64,000 nucleotides of DNA from Caballeronia concitans (GTDB taxonomy: Bacteria; Pseudomonadota; Gammaproteobacteria; Burkholderiales; Burkholderiaceae): the NCBI RefSeq assembly GCF_001544615.1, contig NZ_FCNV02000008.1, forward strand, positions 186,001 through 250,000. The letters are read 5' to 3'. Position 1 is the stretch's first letter; the number at the start of each line of letters is the position of its first letter. A model generated the notes under the pieces. It was given only the letters and a program-made list of their open reading frames with translations, was not told where the DNA came from and made no database searches. Shown here piece by piece: positions 33,211 through 42,727 of this stretch. The position numbers were made by a program, and so were the translations under genes.

Positions 33211-35274
33211 ATGCGTTACCCGAACCTTTTCAAGCCGCTCACGCTGAACAAGTTGACCTTGCGTAACCGCATCGTCAGCACTGCGCATGCGGAGGTTTAT
33301 GCCGAACCGGGCGGCCTGCCCGGCGATCGCTATATCCGCTATTACGAGGAAAAAGCGAAGGGCGGCGTGGGACTGGCCGTGTGCGGCGGATCGAGCCCGG
33401 TATCGATCGATAGCCCGCAAGGCTGGTGGAAGTCGGTGAACCTGTCGACCGACAAGATCATCGATCCGCTGTCTCGGCTCGCCGAAGCCATGCATCGTCA
33501 TGGCGCGAAGATCATGATTCAGGCGACGCACATGGGCCGCCGCTCGGCATGGCATGGCGAGAACTGGCCGCATCTGATGACGCCGTCGGGCGTGCGCGAG
33601 CCGGTGCATCGCGGCAACGCGAAGATCATCGAAGTGGAAGAGATTCGCCGCATCATCGAAGACTTCGCGGCCGCCGCGAAGCGCGTGAAGGACGCGGGCA
33701 TGGACGGTGTCGAGATATCGGCGGCGCACCAGCATCTCATCGATCAGTTCTGGAGTCCGCGCACGAACTTCCGTACCGACGAATGGGGCGGCTCGCTCGA
33801 AAACCGCCTGCGTTTCGGCGTGGAAGTGCTGAAGGCCGTGCGCGAAACGGTCGGCGCGGACTTCTGCGTGGGCCTGCGCATGTGCGGCGACGAGTTCCAT
33901 GAAGACGGCCTCGATCACGAGCAACTGAAAGAGATCGCGCAGGCGATGGCCGAAACGGGTCTCATCGATTACATCGGCGTGATCGGTTCGGGCGCGGATA
34001 CGCACAACACGCTTGCCAACTGCATGCCGCCGATGGCGCTGCCGCCCGAGCCGTTCGTGCATCTCGCGGCCGGCATCAAGTCGGTCGTGAAGCTGCCGAT
34101 CATGCATGCGCAAAGTATTCGCGATGCAGGCCAGGCCGAGCGTCTGCTTGCGAACGGCATGGTCGATCTCGTCGGCATGACGCGCGCGCAGATTGCGGAC
34201 CCGCATATGGTCATCAAGATTCGCGATGGCCGCGAAGACGAGATCAAGCAGTGCGTGGGCGCGAACTATTGCATCGATCGTCAATACAACGGTCTCGATG
34301 TGCTGTGCGTGCAGAACGCGGCGACATCGCGTGAAGCGATCATGCCGCATGTCATCGAAAAGACGCGTGGCCCGAAGCGCAAGGTCGTGGTCGTGGGCGC
34401 GGGTCCCGCAGGACTCGAAGCAGCACGTGTTGCGCGCTCGCGCGGGCATGATGTCGTGCTCTTCGAAAAGAACGATTACGTCGGCGGGCAAATCATGCTT
34501 GCTGCAAAGGCGCCGCAGCGCGAGCAGATGGCGGGCATCGTGCGCTGGTTCGACATGGAAACGAAGCGGCTCGGCGTGGACCGGCGTCTCGGCGTGGCTG
34601 CCGACGACAAGGCGATCATGGCCGAGAAGCCGGACATCGTCGTGCTCGCGACGGGCGGCTCATCGTTCACGGATCAGGTGCCGGCGTGGGGCGTGGAGCA
34701 AGGTCTCGCCGTGAGTGCGTGGGACATTCTCTCGGGCAAGGTCGAGCCCGGCAAGAACGTGCTCGTCTATGACGGCGTGAGCACGCATGCCGGCGCGGGC
34801 GTCGCGGACTTCATCTCGTCGCGTGGGTCGAATGTCGAGATCGTCACGCCCGATGTGAAAGTGGCCGATGACGTCGGCGGCACCACGTTCCCCATCTTCT
34901 ATCGACGCCTCTATGCGCAAGGCGTCATCCATACGCCGAACTACTGGCTCGACAAGGTGTACGAGGAAAACGGCAAGAAGATCGCCGTGCTGCGCAACGA
35001 GTACACGGAAGAGCAGGAGGAACGCGCGGTGGATCAGGTGGTGATCGAGAACGGCTCCACGCCGAACGACGCGCTCTACTGGAAGCTCAAGCCGGAGTCG
35101 CTCAATCGCGGGCAAGTGGATGTGCAGAAGCTCTTCGCATCGGAAGCGCAACCGTGTCTTTCGGAAGAGCTTGGCAACGGACGATTCCTCCTGTTCCGCG
35201 TCGGCGACTGCATCTCGATGCACAACATCCACGGCGCGATCTACGACGCGCTGCGTCTTTGCAAGGACTTTTGA
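33211..35274 (+). CDS. dgcA: Dimethylglycine demethylation protein A
   Basis: DgcA is a flavoenzyme of the Old Yellow Enzyme/trimethylamine dehydrogenase type that, with DgcB, turns dimethylglycine into sarcosine plus a C1 unit. The 687-residue product has an FMN TIM barrel (about 1-360; RNRIVSTAHAEVYAEPGG, AHQHLIDQFWSPRTN), an iron-sulphur segment, and a Rossmann domain starting RKVVVVGAGPAGLEAARVA at about residue 390. The cluster segment reads QCVGANYCIDRQYNGLDVLC: Cys348, Cys354 and Cys366 match the trimethylamine dehydrogenase pattern, but the second Cys is Ala351. The start follows AGGTGG. Electrons probably pass to DgcB and the adjacent ETF. Confidence 0.93.
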   Translation: MRYPNLFKPLTLNKLTLRNRIVSTAHAEVYAEPGGLPGDRYIRYYEEKAKGGVGLAVCGGSSPVSIDSPQGWWKSVNLSTDKIIDPLSRLAEAMHRHGAKIMIQATHMGRRSAWHGENWPHLMTPSGVREPVHRGNAKIIEVEEIRRIIEDFAAAAKRVKDAGMDGVEISAAHQHLIDQFWSPRTNFRTDEWGGSLENRLRFGVEVLKAVRETVGADFCVGLRMCGDEFHEDGLDHEQLKEIAQAMAETGLIDYIGVIGSGADTHNTLANCMPPMALPPEPFVHLAAGIKSVVKLPIMHAQSIRDAGQAERLLANGMVDLVGMTRAQIADPHMVIKIRDGREDEIKQCVGANYCIDRQYNGLDVLCVQNAATSREAIMPHVIEKTRGPKRKVVVVGAGPAGLEAARVARSRGHDVVLFEKNDYVGGQIMLAAKAPQREQMAGIVRWFDMETKRLGVDRRLGVAADDKAIMAEKPDIVVLATGGSSFTDQVPAWGVEQGLAVSAWDILSGKVEPGKNVLVYDGVSTHAGAGVADFISSRGSNVEIVTPDVKVADDVGGTTFPIFYRRLYAQGVIHTPNYWLDKVYEENGKKIAVLRNEYTEEQEERAVDQVVIENGSTPNDALYWKLKPESLNRGQVDVQKLFASEAQPCLSEELGNGRFLLFRVGDCISMHNIHGAIYDALRLCKDF

Positions 35275-35289
35275 CGAGGGCATTGCGCG

Positions 35290-37203
35290 ATGAACCCCGT
35301 GTTTGTCATCACCGTCTTGTTGTGGGCTTCGGTAGCGGGCCTCGCCTTCGCGATCATGCGGCGCGCCGCTTACTGGCGCGAAGGACGCGCCACCGTTGCA
35401 GGCGCTTATGGATGGGCCAATCTTTTCACCATCCCCAAGCGCTATTTCGTGGACTTGCATCATGTCGTGGCGCGCGATCCGTATATCGCAAGGACGCACG
35501 TCGCGACAGCGGGCGGCGCGATTCTCGCGATGGCGCTCGTGTTTCTCAACTATGGCCTCGCGATTTATTCGCCGTGGCTCGACAAGCTGATCTTCGTCGC
35601 GGCGCTGATCATGCTGACCGGCGCGTTCTTCGTGTACCGGCGCAGGCATGGTGCGAAGGAAGTGCCCGCGCGTCTGTCGCACGGACCGTGGGACAGCCTG
35701 CCTCTGTTGCTCGGCTCGTTCGCGCTCGGACTCGCGTTGTTCATGCTGCTGCCTGCATCGTGGATGTCGGGTGCGCTTGCGATCATCGTCGCATTGCTGA
35801 TCGGCGCGGGCGCTTACACGATGACCTTCGGCGCGGCACGGGGCGGCCCGATGAAGCACGCGATGGCGGGTCTCCTGCATCTCGCGTTTCATCCGCGCCA
35901 GGAACGGTTCAAGGCGAAGCACGAGGAAGACGTGGTGCCGCCCACGGCATTGAAGAAGCCCGTGCTCGATGCGAAGGAATACGGCGTCGGCAAGCCCGTT
36001 GAATTTCGCTGGAATCAGTTGTTGAGCTTCGATGCATGCGTGCAATGCGGCAAGTGCGAAGCCGCGTGTCCCGCGTTCGCATCCGGTCAGCCGTTGAATC
36101 CGAAGAAGCTGATTCAGGACCTCGTGACCGGCATGGTCGGCGGCACGGATGCGGCTTATGCGGGCAGTCCCACGCCGGGCATTCCCATCGGCAAGCATGC
36201 GGGCGCGCCGGGCAAGCCGCTGATTTCGAGCATGATCGAAGCCGATACCATCTGGTCCTGCACCACGTGCCGCGCTTGCGTGCAGGAGTGCCCGATGTTG
36301 ATCGAGCATGTGGATGCCATCGTCGATATGCGCCGCAACCAGACGCTCGTGGAAGGCGACGTGCCGGGCAAGGGCCCGATCACGCTTGCGAATCTGCGTG
36401 AGACGGGCAGCGCGAACGGCTATGACATCGGTGCGCGCTACGACTGGTCCGTGGACTTGCAGGTGCAGGTCGCGCAGCCGGGGCGTGCTGTCGATGTCTT
36501 GCTGATAGCGGGCGAAGGCGCGTTCGACATGCGCTATCAACGCACGCTGCGTGCGTTCGCGAAGGTGCTGAACAAGGCGGGCGTCGATTACGCGGTGCTC
36601 GGCGGCGTGGAAACCGATACGGGCGATACGGCCCGCCGCCTGGGCGATGAAGCCACGTTCCAGCAGTGCGCCACGAAGCTGATGGATACGCTTTCGCGCT
36701 ACACGTTCAGGCGCATCGTCACGACGGACCCGCACGTGCTGCATAGTCTGCGCAATGAATATCGCGCGCTCGGCGGCTTCTACGAAGTGCAGCATCACAC
36801 GGCGTTCATGGCCGAGCTCGTCGCGGGCGGCAAGCTCACGCCCAGAGCGGCTGCGGTGCTCGCGGACAAGAAGATCACGTATCACGATCCCTGCTATCTC
36901 GGCCGCTATAACGGCGAAACCGAGGCGCCGCGCAAGCTCCTGAAGACCATCGGCATCAAGGTCGTCGAGATGGAACGTCATGGCATGCGTGCGCGTTGTT
37001 GCGGCGGTGGCGGCGGTGCGCCGTTGACCGATATCCCTGGCAAGCAGCGCATTCCCGATATCCGTATCGCGGATGCGAAGTCGGTGGGCGCGGATGTGGT
37101 CGCAGTCGGTTGCCCGCAATGCACCGCGATGCTCGAAGGCGTGGTCGGTCCTCGCCCCGAAGTGCTCGACGTGGCGGAGCTGGTCGCCGCAGCGCTGGAG
37201 TAA
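35290..37203 (+). CDS. dgcB: Dimethylglycine demethylation protein B (membrane Fe-S electron carrier)
   Basis: The 637-residue protein has an N-terminal membrane domain (DUF3483) of several helices over about residues 1-190, then two 4Fe-4S motifs, CVQCGKCEAACP (about residues 249-260) and CTTCRACVQECP (about 324-335). A cysteine-rich C-terminal part resembles heterodisulphide reductase subunit D, with DPCYLGRYNG and RCCGGGGGAP (about residue 570). It is thought to move electrons from DgcA to ETF or quinone in the membrane during dimethylglycine demethylation. It begins 15 bases after dgcA and ends three bases before etfA, within one operon. Confidence 0.92.
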   Translation: MNPVFVITVLLWASVAGLAFAIMRRAAYWREGRATVAGAYGWANLFTIPKRYFVDLHHVVARDPYIARTHVATAGGAILAMALVFLNYGLAIYSPWLDKLIFVAALIMLTGAFFVYRRRHGAKEVPARLSHGPWDSLPLLLGSFALGLALFMLLPASWMSGALAIIVALLIGAGAYTMTFGAARGGPMKHAMAGLLHLAFHPRQERFKAKHEEDVVPPTALKKPVLDAKEYGVGKPVEFRWNQLLSFDACVQCGKCEAACPAFASGQPLNPKKLIQDLVTGMVGGTDAAYAGSPTPGIPIGKHAGAPGKPLISSMIEADTIWSCTTCRACVQECPMLIEHVDAIVDMRRNQTLVEGDVPGKGPITLANLRETGSANGYDIGARYDWSVDLQVQVAQPGRAVDVLLIAGEGAFDMRYQRTLRAFAKVLNKAGVDYAVLGGVETDTGDTARRLGDEATFQQCATKLMDTLSRYTFRRIVTTDPHVLHSLRNEYRALGGFYEVQHHTAFMAELVAGGKLTPRAAAVLADKKITYHDPCYLGRYNGETEAPRKLLKTIGIKVVEMERHGMRARCCGGGGGAPLTDIPGKQRIPDIRIADAKSVGADVVAVGCPQCTAMLEGVVGPRPEVLDVAELVAAALE

Positions 37204-37206
37204 CGC

Positions 37207-38367
37207 ATGAACACGATCAAACGAATCGATCCGCGCAGGCCTTTTATCGTCACGGCAGAAGGGCTCAAGCGCATCACGCTCGGTGAAATCGGCGACGGCG
37301 GTGACGTTCAGGCGTTCGCGCATGGCGGCCACAAGAGCGACGTGAAGCCGCGTCGCACGACGAAGCCCGCGCGCCGCTCGATGCTCGTCGCGGCGCATAC
37401 GGATCGCGGCGCGCTCGACGATCACGCGCGTCAGGCGCTCGCGGCCGCCGCGTTGCTCGCGGATGACGAGACAGAAGTGGTGCTGATCGCGTTCGGCGCG
37501 TTCAGCGACGATGCGGCATCGCTCGGTGCGGATCGCTATATCGCACTCGATGCGTTCGATCGCCGCCGCTATGCGCCCGATGAAGAACTGCGCGCACTGG
37601 CTGCATGCGTGGCGGCATTCGCGCCCGCGCATGTCTTCATGCCCGACAACGCAACCGGCGATGGCGATCTCGGCCGCCGTTACGCCGCGCAAGCGGACGC
37701 GAGCATCGCAACGAATATCGTCGAGATCGATGCATCGCATGTTGCATCGTATGCGCACGCGGGCCGCGCGTTTGCCACGCGCGCATTGGCCGATGTGATG
37801 CTGCTCGCGCCGAACGCCGTCGATGCAAAGCTGCCCTTCGTCGGCGCAGGCGAGCGCGTGGCGAGCGAGGGCATCGTGCCCGCCTCGACTGAAAGCGCGT
37901 ATGTCGATCTCGGCATCGAAGAGATGGACGCGGCGCAAGTGGCGCTGGAAGAAGCCGACTTCATCATTTCCGCGGGCAACGGCGTGTCCGACATCCCTGC
38001 ATTCGAAGCGCTTGCGAGCACGTTGGGCGCGGCGATCGGTGCGAGCCGCGTGGCGGTGGACGACGGCAAGTTCACGCGCGACAAGCAGATCGGCGCAACG
38101 GGCAAGACCGTGGAAGCGAGCGTCTATATCGCGTTCGGCATCTCGGGGGCTGTGCAGCACTTGCAGGGCATCAAGGATTGCCGGCATGTGATCGCCGTGA
38201 ACCTCGATGCGAGCGCGCCCATCGCGAAGCGCGCGAATCTCACCATCGTCGCGGATACGCAAGAGACCATCAAGGCGTTGACCGATGCCGCCGCCGCTGC
38301 GCGGGCCGCGCGTGCGAGCGGTGCGTCGATCGTCGAAACATCGCTTGCGGAAGGAGCGTTCGCATGA
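37207..38367 (+). CDS. etfA: Electron transfer flavoprotein alpha subunit
   Basis: This ETF alpha (FixB-like) subunit is part of the electron path from dimethylglycine or sarcosine oxidation to the quinone pool. The 386-residue protein has an unusual N-terminal extension of about 60 residues ending in a basic stretch (HKSDVKPRRTTKPARRS). The FAD-binding C-terminal domain is clear: IISAGNGVSD, IGASRVAVDDGKFTRDKQIGATGKTVEASVYIAFGISGAVQHLQGI and VIAVNLDASAPI. It is a dedicated paralogue of the housekeeping ETF. It begins three bases after dgcB, and its stop overlaps the start of etfB by four bases. Confidence 0.9.
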   Translation: MNTIKRIDPRRPFIVTAEGLKRITLGEIGDGGDVQAFAHGGHKSDVKPRRTTKPARRSMLVAAHTDRGALDDHARQALAAAALLADDETEVVLIAFGAFSDDAASLGADRYIALDAFDRRRYAPDEELRALAACVAAFAPAHVFMPDNATGDGDLGRRYAAQADASIATNIVEIDASHVASYAHAGRAFATRALADVMLLAPNAVDAKLPFVGAGERVASEGIVPASTESAYVDLGIEEMDAAQVALEEADFIISAGNGVSDIPAFEALASTLGAAIGASRVAVDDGKFTRDKQIGATGKTVEASVYIAFGISGAVQHLQGIKDCRHVIAVNLDASAPIAKRANLTIVADTQETIKALTDAAAAARAARASGASIVETSLAEGAFA

Positions 38368-39122
38368 AGATAGCCGTACTCGTTTCCGTGGGGCGTCATC
38401 CGGTCAGCGGCACGGCGCGCTATAGCCGCAACGATGCAGCGGCGCTCGCCATCGCGCTGGATATCGCAAAAGCACATCATGTGCAACTCGATGTGCTGCA
38501 TGCAGGCGATCCCGCGAATCCCGCGCTCGCCGAATATCTCGCACTCGGCGCGCCGCGTGTGGAAGTGCTGAATACATCGGGCGATGCCTGCGCCGCGCTC
38601 GCACAACGTCTCGCGGGCTACGACCTCGTTCTGACCGGCACGCGTGCCGAAGGCGCATTCGATAGCGGCACGCTGCCTTACAAGCTCGCGCATGCGTTGA
38701 ACGTGGCGCTCGTCGGCTCGGCCGTGGATGTGAACGTGACGAGCGAAGGCGTGGAAGTGCGCCAGTTCATGCCGAAGGGTCTGCGACGGCGCGTGCGTGC
38801 GCCGTTGCCCGCGCTCGTCGCCGTGCATCCGCTTGCGAATGCCGCGCCGCGCTATGCGTATGCGCGCATGAAAGAAGGCCGCGTGGCGCCTGTCGCGGCC
38901 ACCGCGCCGGTGGACGAGGAGCCGTGCGCATGGACGCTCGGCGCCGTCACTGCGAGGCCCAAGCGCCTGGCCGCGCCCGAGAAGCGTTCGGGCCACTCGC
39001 GCATGCTGTCCGCGACGACGACGGAAAGCCGCGGCGGCAGCGTCGTAATTGAAGGGAGTTCCGTCGAAAAAGCACAAGTGATTCTGGCGTATTTGCGCGA
39101 GCATCAACTCGTCGATTACTGA
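38364..39122 (+). CDS. etfB: Electron transfer flavoprotein beta subunit
   Basis: This is the ETF beta (FixA-like) partner of the preceding subunit. The 252-residue product starts MKIAVLVSVGRHPVSGTARYS, whose layout matches the N-terminus of ETF beta, and has the family's YDLVLTGTRAEGAFDSGTLPYKLAHAL segment. GGAG lies just before the start, which overlaps the etfA stop by four bases (ATGA). The C-terminal end (SSVEKAQVILAYLREHQLVDY) resembles the helix of ETF beta that docks to dehydrogenases. Gene order alpha then beta is the reverse of most housekeeping etf loci but usual for this catabolic group. Confidence 0.9.
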   Translation: MKIAVLVSVGRHPVSGTARYSRNDAAALAIALDIAKAHHVQLDVLHAGDPANPALAEYLALGAPRVEVLNTSGDACAALAQRLAGYDLVLTGTRAEGAFDSGTLPYKLAHALNVALVGSAVDVNVTSEGVEVRQFMPKGLRRRVRAPLPALVAVHPLANAAPRYAYARMKEGRVAPVAATAPVDEEPCAWTLGAVTARPKRLAAPEKRSGHSRMLSATTTESRGGSVVIEGSSVEKAQVILAYLREHQLVDY

Positions 39123-39180
39123 TTTCGACGCACAAGCAGGCGAGCAGACACACGGGCCAAAAGCGATGCAGGAGCACACG

Positions 39181-40476
39181 ATGAAAGTTTCGGCAGACGT
39201 TCGCGCAATGATCGAACGCCGCAAGAAGGGCTATACGCTCGAAGCGCCGTTCTACACGAGCGAGGAGATTCACGCGCTCGATATGAAGGCCATCTTCGGG
39301 CAGCACTGGATTCAGGTCGCGGTCGAGCCGGACCTGCCCGAGCCCGGCGATTACACGACGGTCGAGATCGGCGATGACTCGATCCTGATCGTGCGCGACG
39401 ACGACATGCAGGTGCGCGCGTTCCATAACGTCTGCCGTCATCGCGGCGCGCGCCTGTGCAATGAAGAGAAGGGTTCGCTCGGCAATATCGTGTGCCCGTA
39501 TCACAGCTGGACGTATAGCCTGAACGGCGATCTCATGTTCGCCGAGCACATGGGCGACCAGTTCGACCGCTGCAAGCACAGCCTGAAGAAAGTACACGTG
39601 CAGAATCTCGCGGGCCTCATCTTCATCTGTCTCGCCGATGAACCGCCCGCCGATTTCTCCGTCATGCGCGAAGCAATGGAGCCTTATCTGCTGCCGCACG
39701 GTCTCAAGGATTGCAAGATCGCGGCGAGCATCGACATTGTCGAAGAAGGCAATTGGAAGCTCACGATGGAGAACAATCGCGAGTGCTATCACTGCGTCGC
39801 GAATCATCCCGAGCTGACCATTTCGCTCTATGAATACGGCTTCGGCTATCAACGCTCGCCCGCCAACGAAGAAGGCATGGCCGCATTCGAGCGCACCGTG
39901 ATCGAGCGCTCGAAGCAATGGGAAGCGATGAATCTGCCGTCCGCTGAAATCGAACGCCTGGCCGATCTCGTCACCGGCTTTCGCACGCAACGGCTGCCGC
40001 TCGATCGCGACGGCGAATCGCAGACGCTGGATGCGAAGGTCGCATCGAAGAAGCTGTTGGGCGGCTTCGAGCGCGCGGACCTCGGCGGACTGTCGTTCTG
40101 GACGCAGCCGAATTCGTGGCATCACTTCATGAGCGATCACATCGTCACGTTCAGCGTGATTCCGCTTTCCGCGGGCAAAACGCTCGTTCGCACGAAATGG
40201 CTCGTGCATAAGGATGCGCAGGAAGGCGTGGATTACGACGTCGATAATCTCACGGCCGTGTGGCGCGCGACGAACGATCAGGACCGCACGCTCGTCGAAT
40301 ATTCGCAACTCGGCGCATCCAGCAGCGCATACGAGCCGGGTCCGTACTCGCCGTTCACGGAAGGCCTCGTCGAGAAGTTCTGCGAGTGGTACATCGCGCG
40401 TCTTCACGACTATGCGGACGCACCCGACGAGAAGCTCGCATCGCATGGCGAGAAAGTCGTTTCCTTCATGCGCTAA
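39181..40476 (+). CDS. gbcA: Glycine betaine monooxygenase, Rieske oxygenase subunit
   Basis: GbcA is the terminal oxygenase that removes one methyl group from glycine betaine to form dimethylglycine and formaldehyde. The 431-residue product carries the Rieske 2Fe-2S ligands in CRHRGARLC (Cys84, His86) and CPYHSW (about 104-107), and the mononuclear iron site in ENNRECYHCVANHPE (two His near 200). The start at 39181 is preceded by AGGAG, while an upstream Met at 39166 would place that site inside the gene. The reductase gbcB follows by 20 bases. GbcA and GbcB start the catabolic route that continues with the upstream dgc genes. Confidence 0.95.
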   Translation: MKVSADVRAMIERRKKGYTLEAPFYTSEEIHALDMKAIFGQHWIQVAVEPDLPEPGDYTTVEIGDDSILIVRDDDMQVRAFHNVCRHRGARLCNEEKGSLGNIVCPYHSWTYSLNGDLMFAEHMGDQFDRCKHSLKKVHVQNLAGLIFICLADEPPADFSVMREAMEPYLLPHGLKDCKIAASIDIVEEGNWKLTMENNRECYHCVANHPELTISLYEYGFGYQRSPANEEGMAAFERTVIERSKQWEAMNLPSAEIERLADLVTGFRTQRLPLDRDGESQTLDAKVASKKLLGGFERADLGGLSFWTQPNSWHHFMSDHIVTFSVIPLSAGKTLVRTKWLVHKDAQEGVDYDVDNLTAVWRATNDQDRTLVEYSQLGASSSAYEPGPYSPFTEGLVEKFCEWYIARLHDYADAPDEKLASHGEKVVSFMR

Positions 40477-40496
40477 GCGCGTTAGAGAGGCACAAC

Positions 40497-41690
40497 ATGA
40501 TGCGCGATCAGGCGACGTTCGAGCCGGCAGCCAGCCGCGTGACCCAGCCGAAGTTCTGGGGCGCGCTGCCCGCGCGCTGGAACAGCGATACCGACGACGA
40601 GCTCGTCTGCTGTCATGTGCGGCAGGAAACGCATGACGTGAAGAGCTTTTTCTTCAGAGCGCCCGATGAACGCGCGTTCGTTTTCGAGCCGGGACAGTTC
40701 ATCACGCTGGAACTGGAAATCGACGGCGAGCCGATCAATCGCTGCTACACGATCTCGTCGGCGCCCACGCGCCCGCATACCATTTCCATTACCGTGAAGC
40801 GCGTGCCGGGCGGGAAGGTATCGAACTGGCTGCATGACAACGTGGTGGCGGGATCGCGTGTGCGCGTGCTCGGGCCATCGGGCGAGTTCACGTGTGCGCG
40901 GCATCCGGCGCGCAAGTATCTGTTTCTGTCGGCGGGATCGGGCATCACGCCGCTCATGTCGATGAGCCGCGCGCATCACGAACTCGGCGACGATGCGGAC
41001 ATCGTGTTCCTGCACAGCGCACGCACGCCGGACGACATCATCTTCGCGCGCGAGCTGGATCTCATTGCGTCGAATCATGCGAACTTCCGGACCGCGTTCG
41101 TGTGCGAGCGCGTGGGCGCGCGCACGAATTGGCCTGGAATCACGGGGTTTTTGAGCTTGCCGCTATTGAAGCTCATTGCGCCGGACTATCTCGACCGCGA
41201 GATTTTCACGTGCGGTCCCGCACCTTATATGAAGGCCGTGCGCGATCTGCTCGATGAAGGCGGCTTCGATCGCAAGCACTATCACGAAGAGAGTTTCTCG
41301 TTCGAAACGATTGCCGAAGTGGCGTCGCAACTCACGACCGCGCATGTCGCCGATGCGCTCGCCACCGATGGCGAACTCGTCGAAGGCAACGGCTTTGCGT
41401 CCGCGCCGATCGACACCGCGATCGACACGACGTACAAGGTCACGTTCGCGAAGAGCCGGCGCGAGATCGAGTGCGGCAGCGGCGAACACGTGCTGGACGC
41501 CGCGAAGAAAGCGGGCGTGCGCTTGCCGTCGTCCTGCACGCAAGGCATGTGCGGTACGTGCAAGGTGAAGCTCGTATCGGGCGAAGTGGCGATGAAGCAT
41601 GCGGGCGGCATTCGTCAGCGTGAAATCGATCAGGGCATGGTGCTGCTGTGTTGCAGCAAGCCGTTGAGCGATCTCGTCGTCGAAAAGTAA
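40497..41690 (+). CDS. gbcB: Glycine betaine monooxygenase, ferredoxin reductase subunit
   Basis: GbcB passes electrons from NAD(P)H to GbcA. The 397-residue protein has, in order, an FAD-binding barrel (FEPGQFITLELEIDGEPINRCYTISSAP), an NAD domain (YLFLSAGSGITPLMSM, and EIFTCGPAPYMK), and a C-terminal plant-type 2Fe-2S domain with CTQGMCGTCK (Cys about 347, 352 and 355) and a fourth Cys in LLCCSK. The start has AGAGAGG upstream; the first of two adjacent Met codons was chosen. It is the last gene of the demethylation operon before a separate binding-protein gene. Confidence 0.94.
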   Translation: MMRDQATFEPAASRVTQPKFWGALPARWNSDTDDELVCCHVRQETHDVKSFFFRAPDERAFVFEPGQFITLELEIDGEPINRCYTISSAPTRPHTISITVKRVPGGKVSNWLHDNVVAGSRVRVLGPSGEFTCARHPARKYLFLSAGSGITPLMSMSRAHHELGDDADIVFLHSARTPDDIIFARELDLIASNHANFRTAFVCERVGARTNWPGITGFLSLPLLKLIAPDYLDREIFTCGPAPYMKAVRDLLDEGGFDRKHYHEESFSFETIAEVASQLTTAHVADALATDGELVEGNGFASAPIDTAIDTTYKVTFAKSRREIECGSGEHVLDAAKKAGVRLPSSCTQGMCGTCKVKLVSGEVAMKHAGGIRQREIDQGMVLLCCSKPLSDLVVEK

Positions 41691-41800
41691 GCGAGGCAGC
41701 ACGTCGTTTCTTGACAACTGCATGTCGCAAAAGCGCGTTACTGGGCAATTCTGGCTGGCGATTCTGACTGCACGGCGTGGGGCCGCAAAGGGGAAACCAT

Positions 41801-42655
41801 ATGAAAGCGATGAGAAGACTGTTCGTGCTGGGCGCGATGAGTGCGGCCCTGGCTGCGAGCATGGGGGCAAGCGCCGATACGAAGCCGACCATCAAGATCG
41901 GCTACGTGGAAGGCTGGGACGATAGCGTGGCGACGTCGAACGTGGCGGCGCGCATCATCGAAAAGCGGCTGGGTTATCAGGTGCAGCTCGTGCCCGTCGC
42001 AGCGGGCGTGATGTGGCAAGGCGTGGCGCGCGGCGATCTGGACGCGACGCTCTCCGCATGGCTGCCGGTGACGCACGGCGCATACTGGAACAACTTCAAG
42101 TCGAAGGTCGTGAATCTCGGGCCGAATTTCAACGACGCGAAGATCGGCCTGATCGTGCCGGATAACGTCGATGTATCGAGCCTCGCCGATCTCGAAGCGA
42201 AGAAGGCGGAGTTCGATTCGCGCATCGTCGGCATCGATGCGGGCGCGGGCGTGATGCAAAAGACGAGCGAAGCGATCAAGGCGTACAACCTCGATTACAA
42301 GCTGCTGCCGAGTTCGGGCAGCGCGATGACGGCGGAACTGGCGCGCTCGGAAGCGGCCAACAAGCCGATCATCGTGACGGGCTGGAAGCCGCACTGGATG
42401 TTCGCGAAGTACAAGCTGAAATTCCTCGACGATCCGAAGAAGGTGTTCGGGGAAGCGGAGCATGTCGATAACGTCGTGAATCCGGAACTGGAAAAGAAGG
42501 CGCCGCCGGTGGTCGCGTTCCTCAAGAAATTCCAGTGGAAGCCGGGTGAGATCGATAGCGTGATGCTCGCCACGCAGAATGGCGAGAAGCCGGCTGCCGC
42601 GGCCGATGCATGGATCAGCGCGCATGGGGACCGGGTGGATAGCTGGGTGAAGTAA
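41801..42655 (+). CDS. Glycine betaine/proline-type ABC substrate-binding protein (orphan)
   Basis: The 284-residue precursor has a signal peptide ending near MGASADT and belongs to the OpuAC/ProX-type substrate-binding family. Typical segments are KIGYVEGWDDSVATSNVAARIIE, LSAWLPVTHGAYW, and ELARSEAANKPIIVTGWKPHWMFAKY with the Trp residues that cage the trimethylammonium group. AAAGGGG lies ahead of the start at 41801. It is an orphan: no permease or ATPase gene is adjacent, so it probably serves a choline/betaine/carnitine transporter encoded elsewhere, as the Pseudomonas orphan binding proteins do. A strong terminator follows. Confidence 0.9.
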   Translation: MKAMRRLFVLGAMSAALAASMGASADTKPTIKIGYVEGWDDSVATSNVAARIIEKRLGYQVQLVPVAAGVMWQGVARGDLDATLSAWLPVTHGAYWNNFKSKVVNLGPNFNDAKIGLIVPDNVDVSSLADLEAKKAEFDSRIVGIDAGAGVMQKTSEAIKAYNLDYKLLPSSGSAMTAELARSEAANKPIIVTGWKPHWMFAKYKLKFLDDPKKVFGEAEHVDNVVNPELEKKAPPVVAFLKKFQWKPGEIDSVMLATQNGEKPAAAADAWISAHGDRVDSWVK

Positions 42656-42674
42656 GTTGGTTCGAAACTCACTG

Positions 42675-42702
42675 AATAGCGCCGCTTTCGAGCGGCGCTA
42701 TT
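42675..42702 (+). terminator. Rho-independent terminator of the betaine region
   Basis: AATAGCGCCGCT, loop TTCG, AGCGGCGCTATT: a perfect 12-base stem with a stable tetraloop, followed by TGTTTTTG. It lies 19 bases after the binding-protein stop, between it and the convergent purU. Confidence 0.93.
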
Positions 42703-42727
42703 TGTTTTTGATGCGGCTTTTAAAGGT

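Noticed and set aside
34660-38262. 1200-codon open frame on the minus strand
   Set aside because: It lies exactly opposite dgcA, dgcB and etfA, whose products are recognisable. The frame is rich in Arg and His as expected for the complement of GC-rich codons and has no domain.
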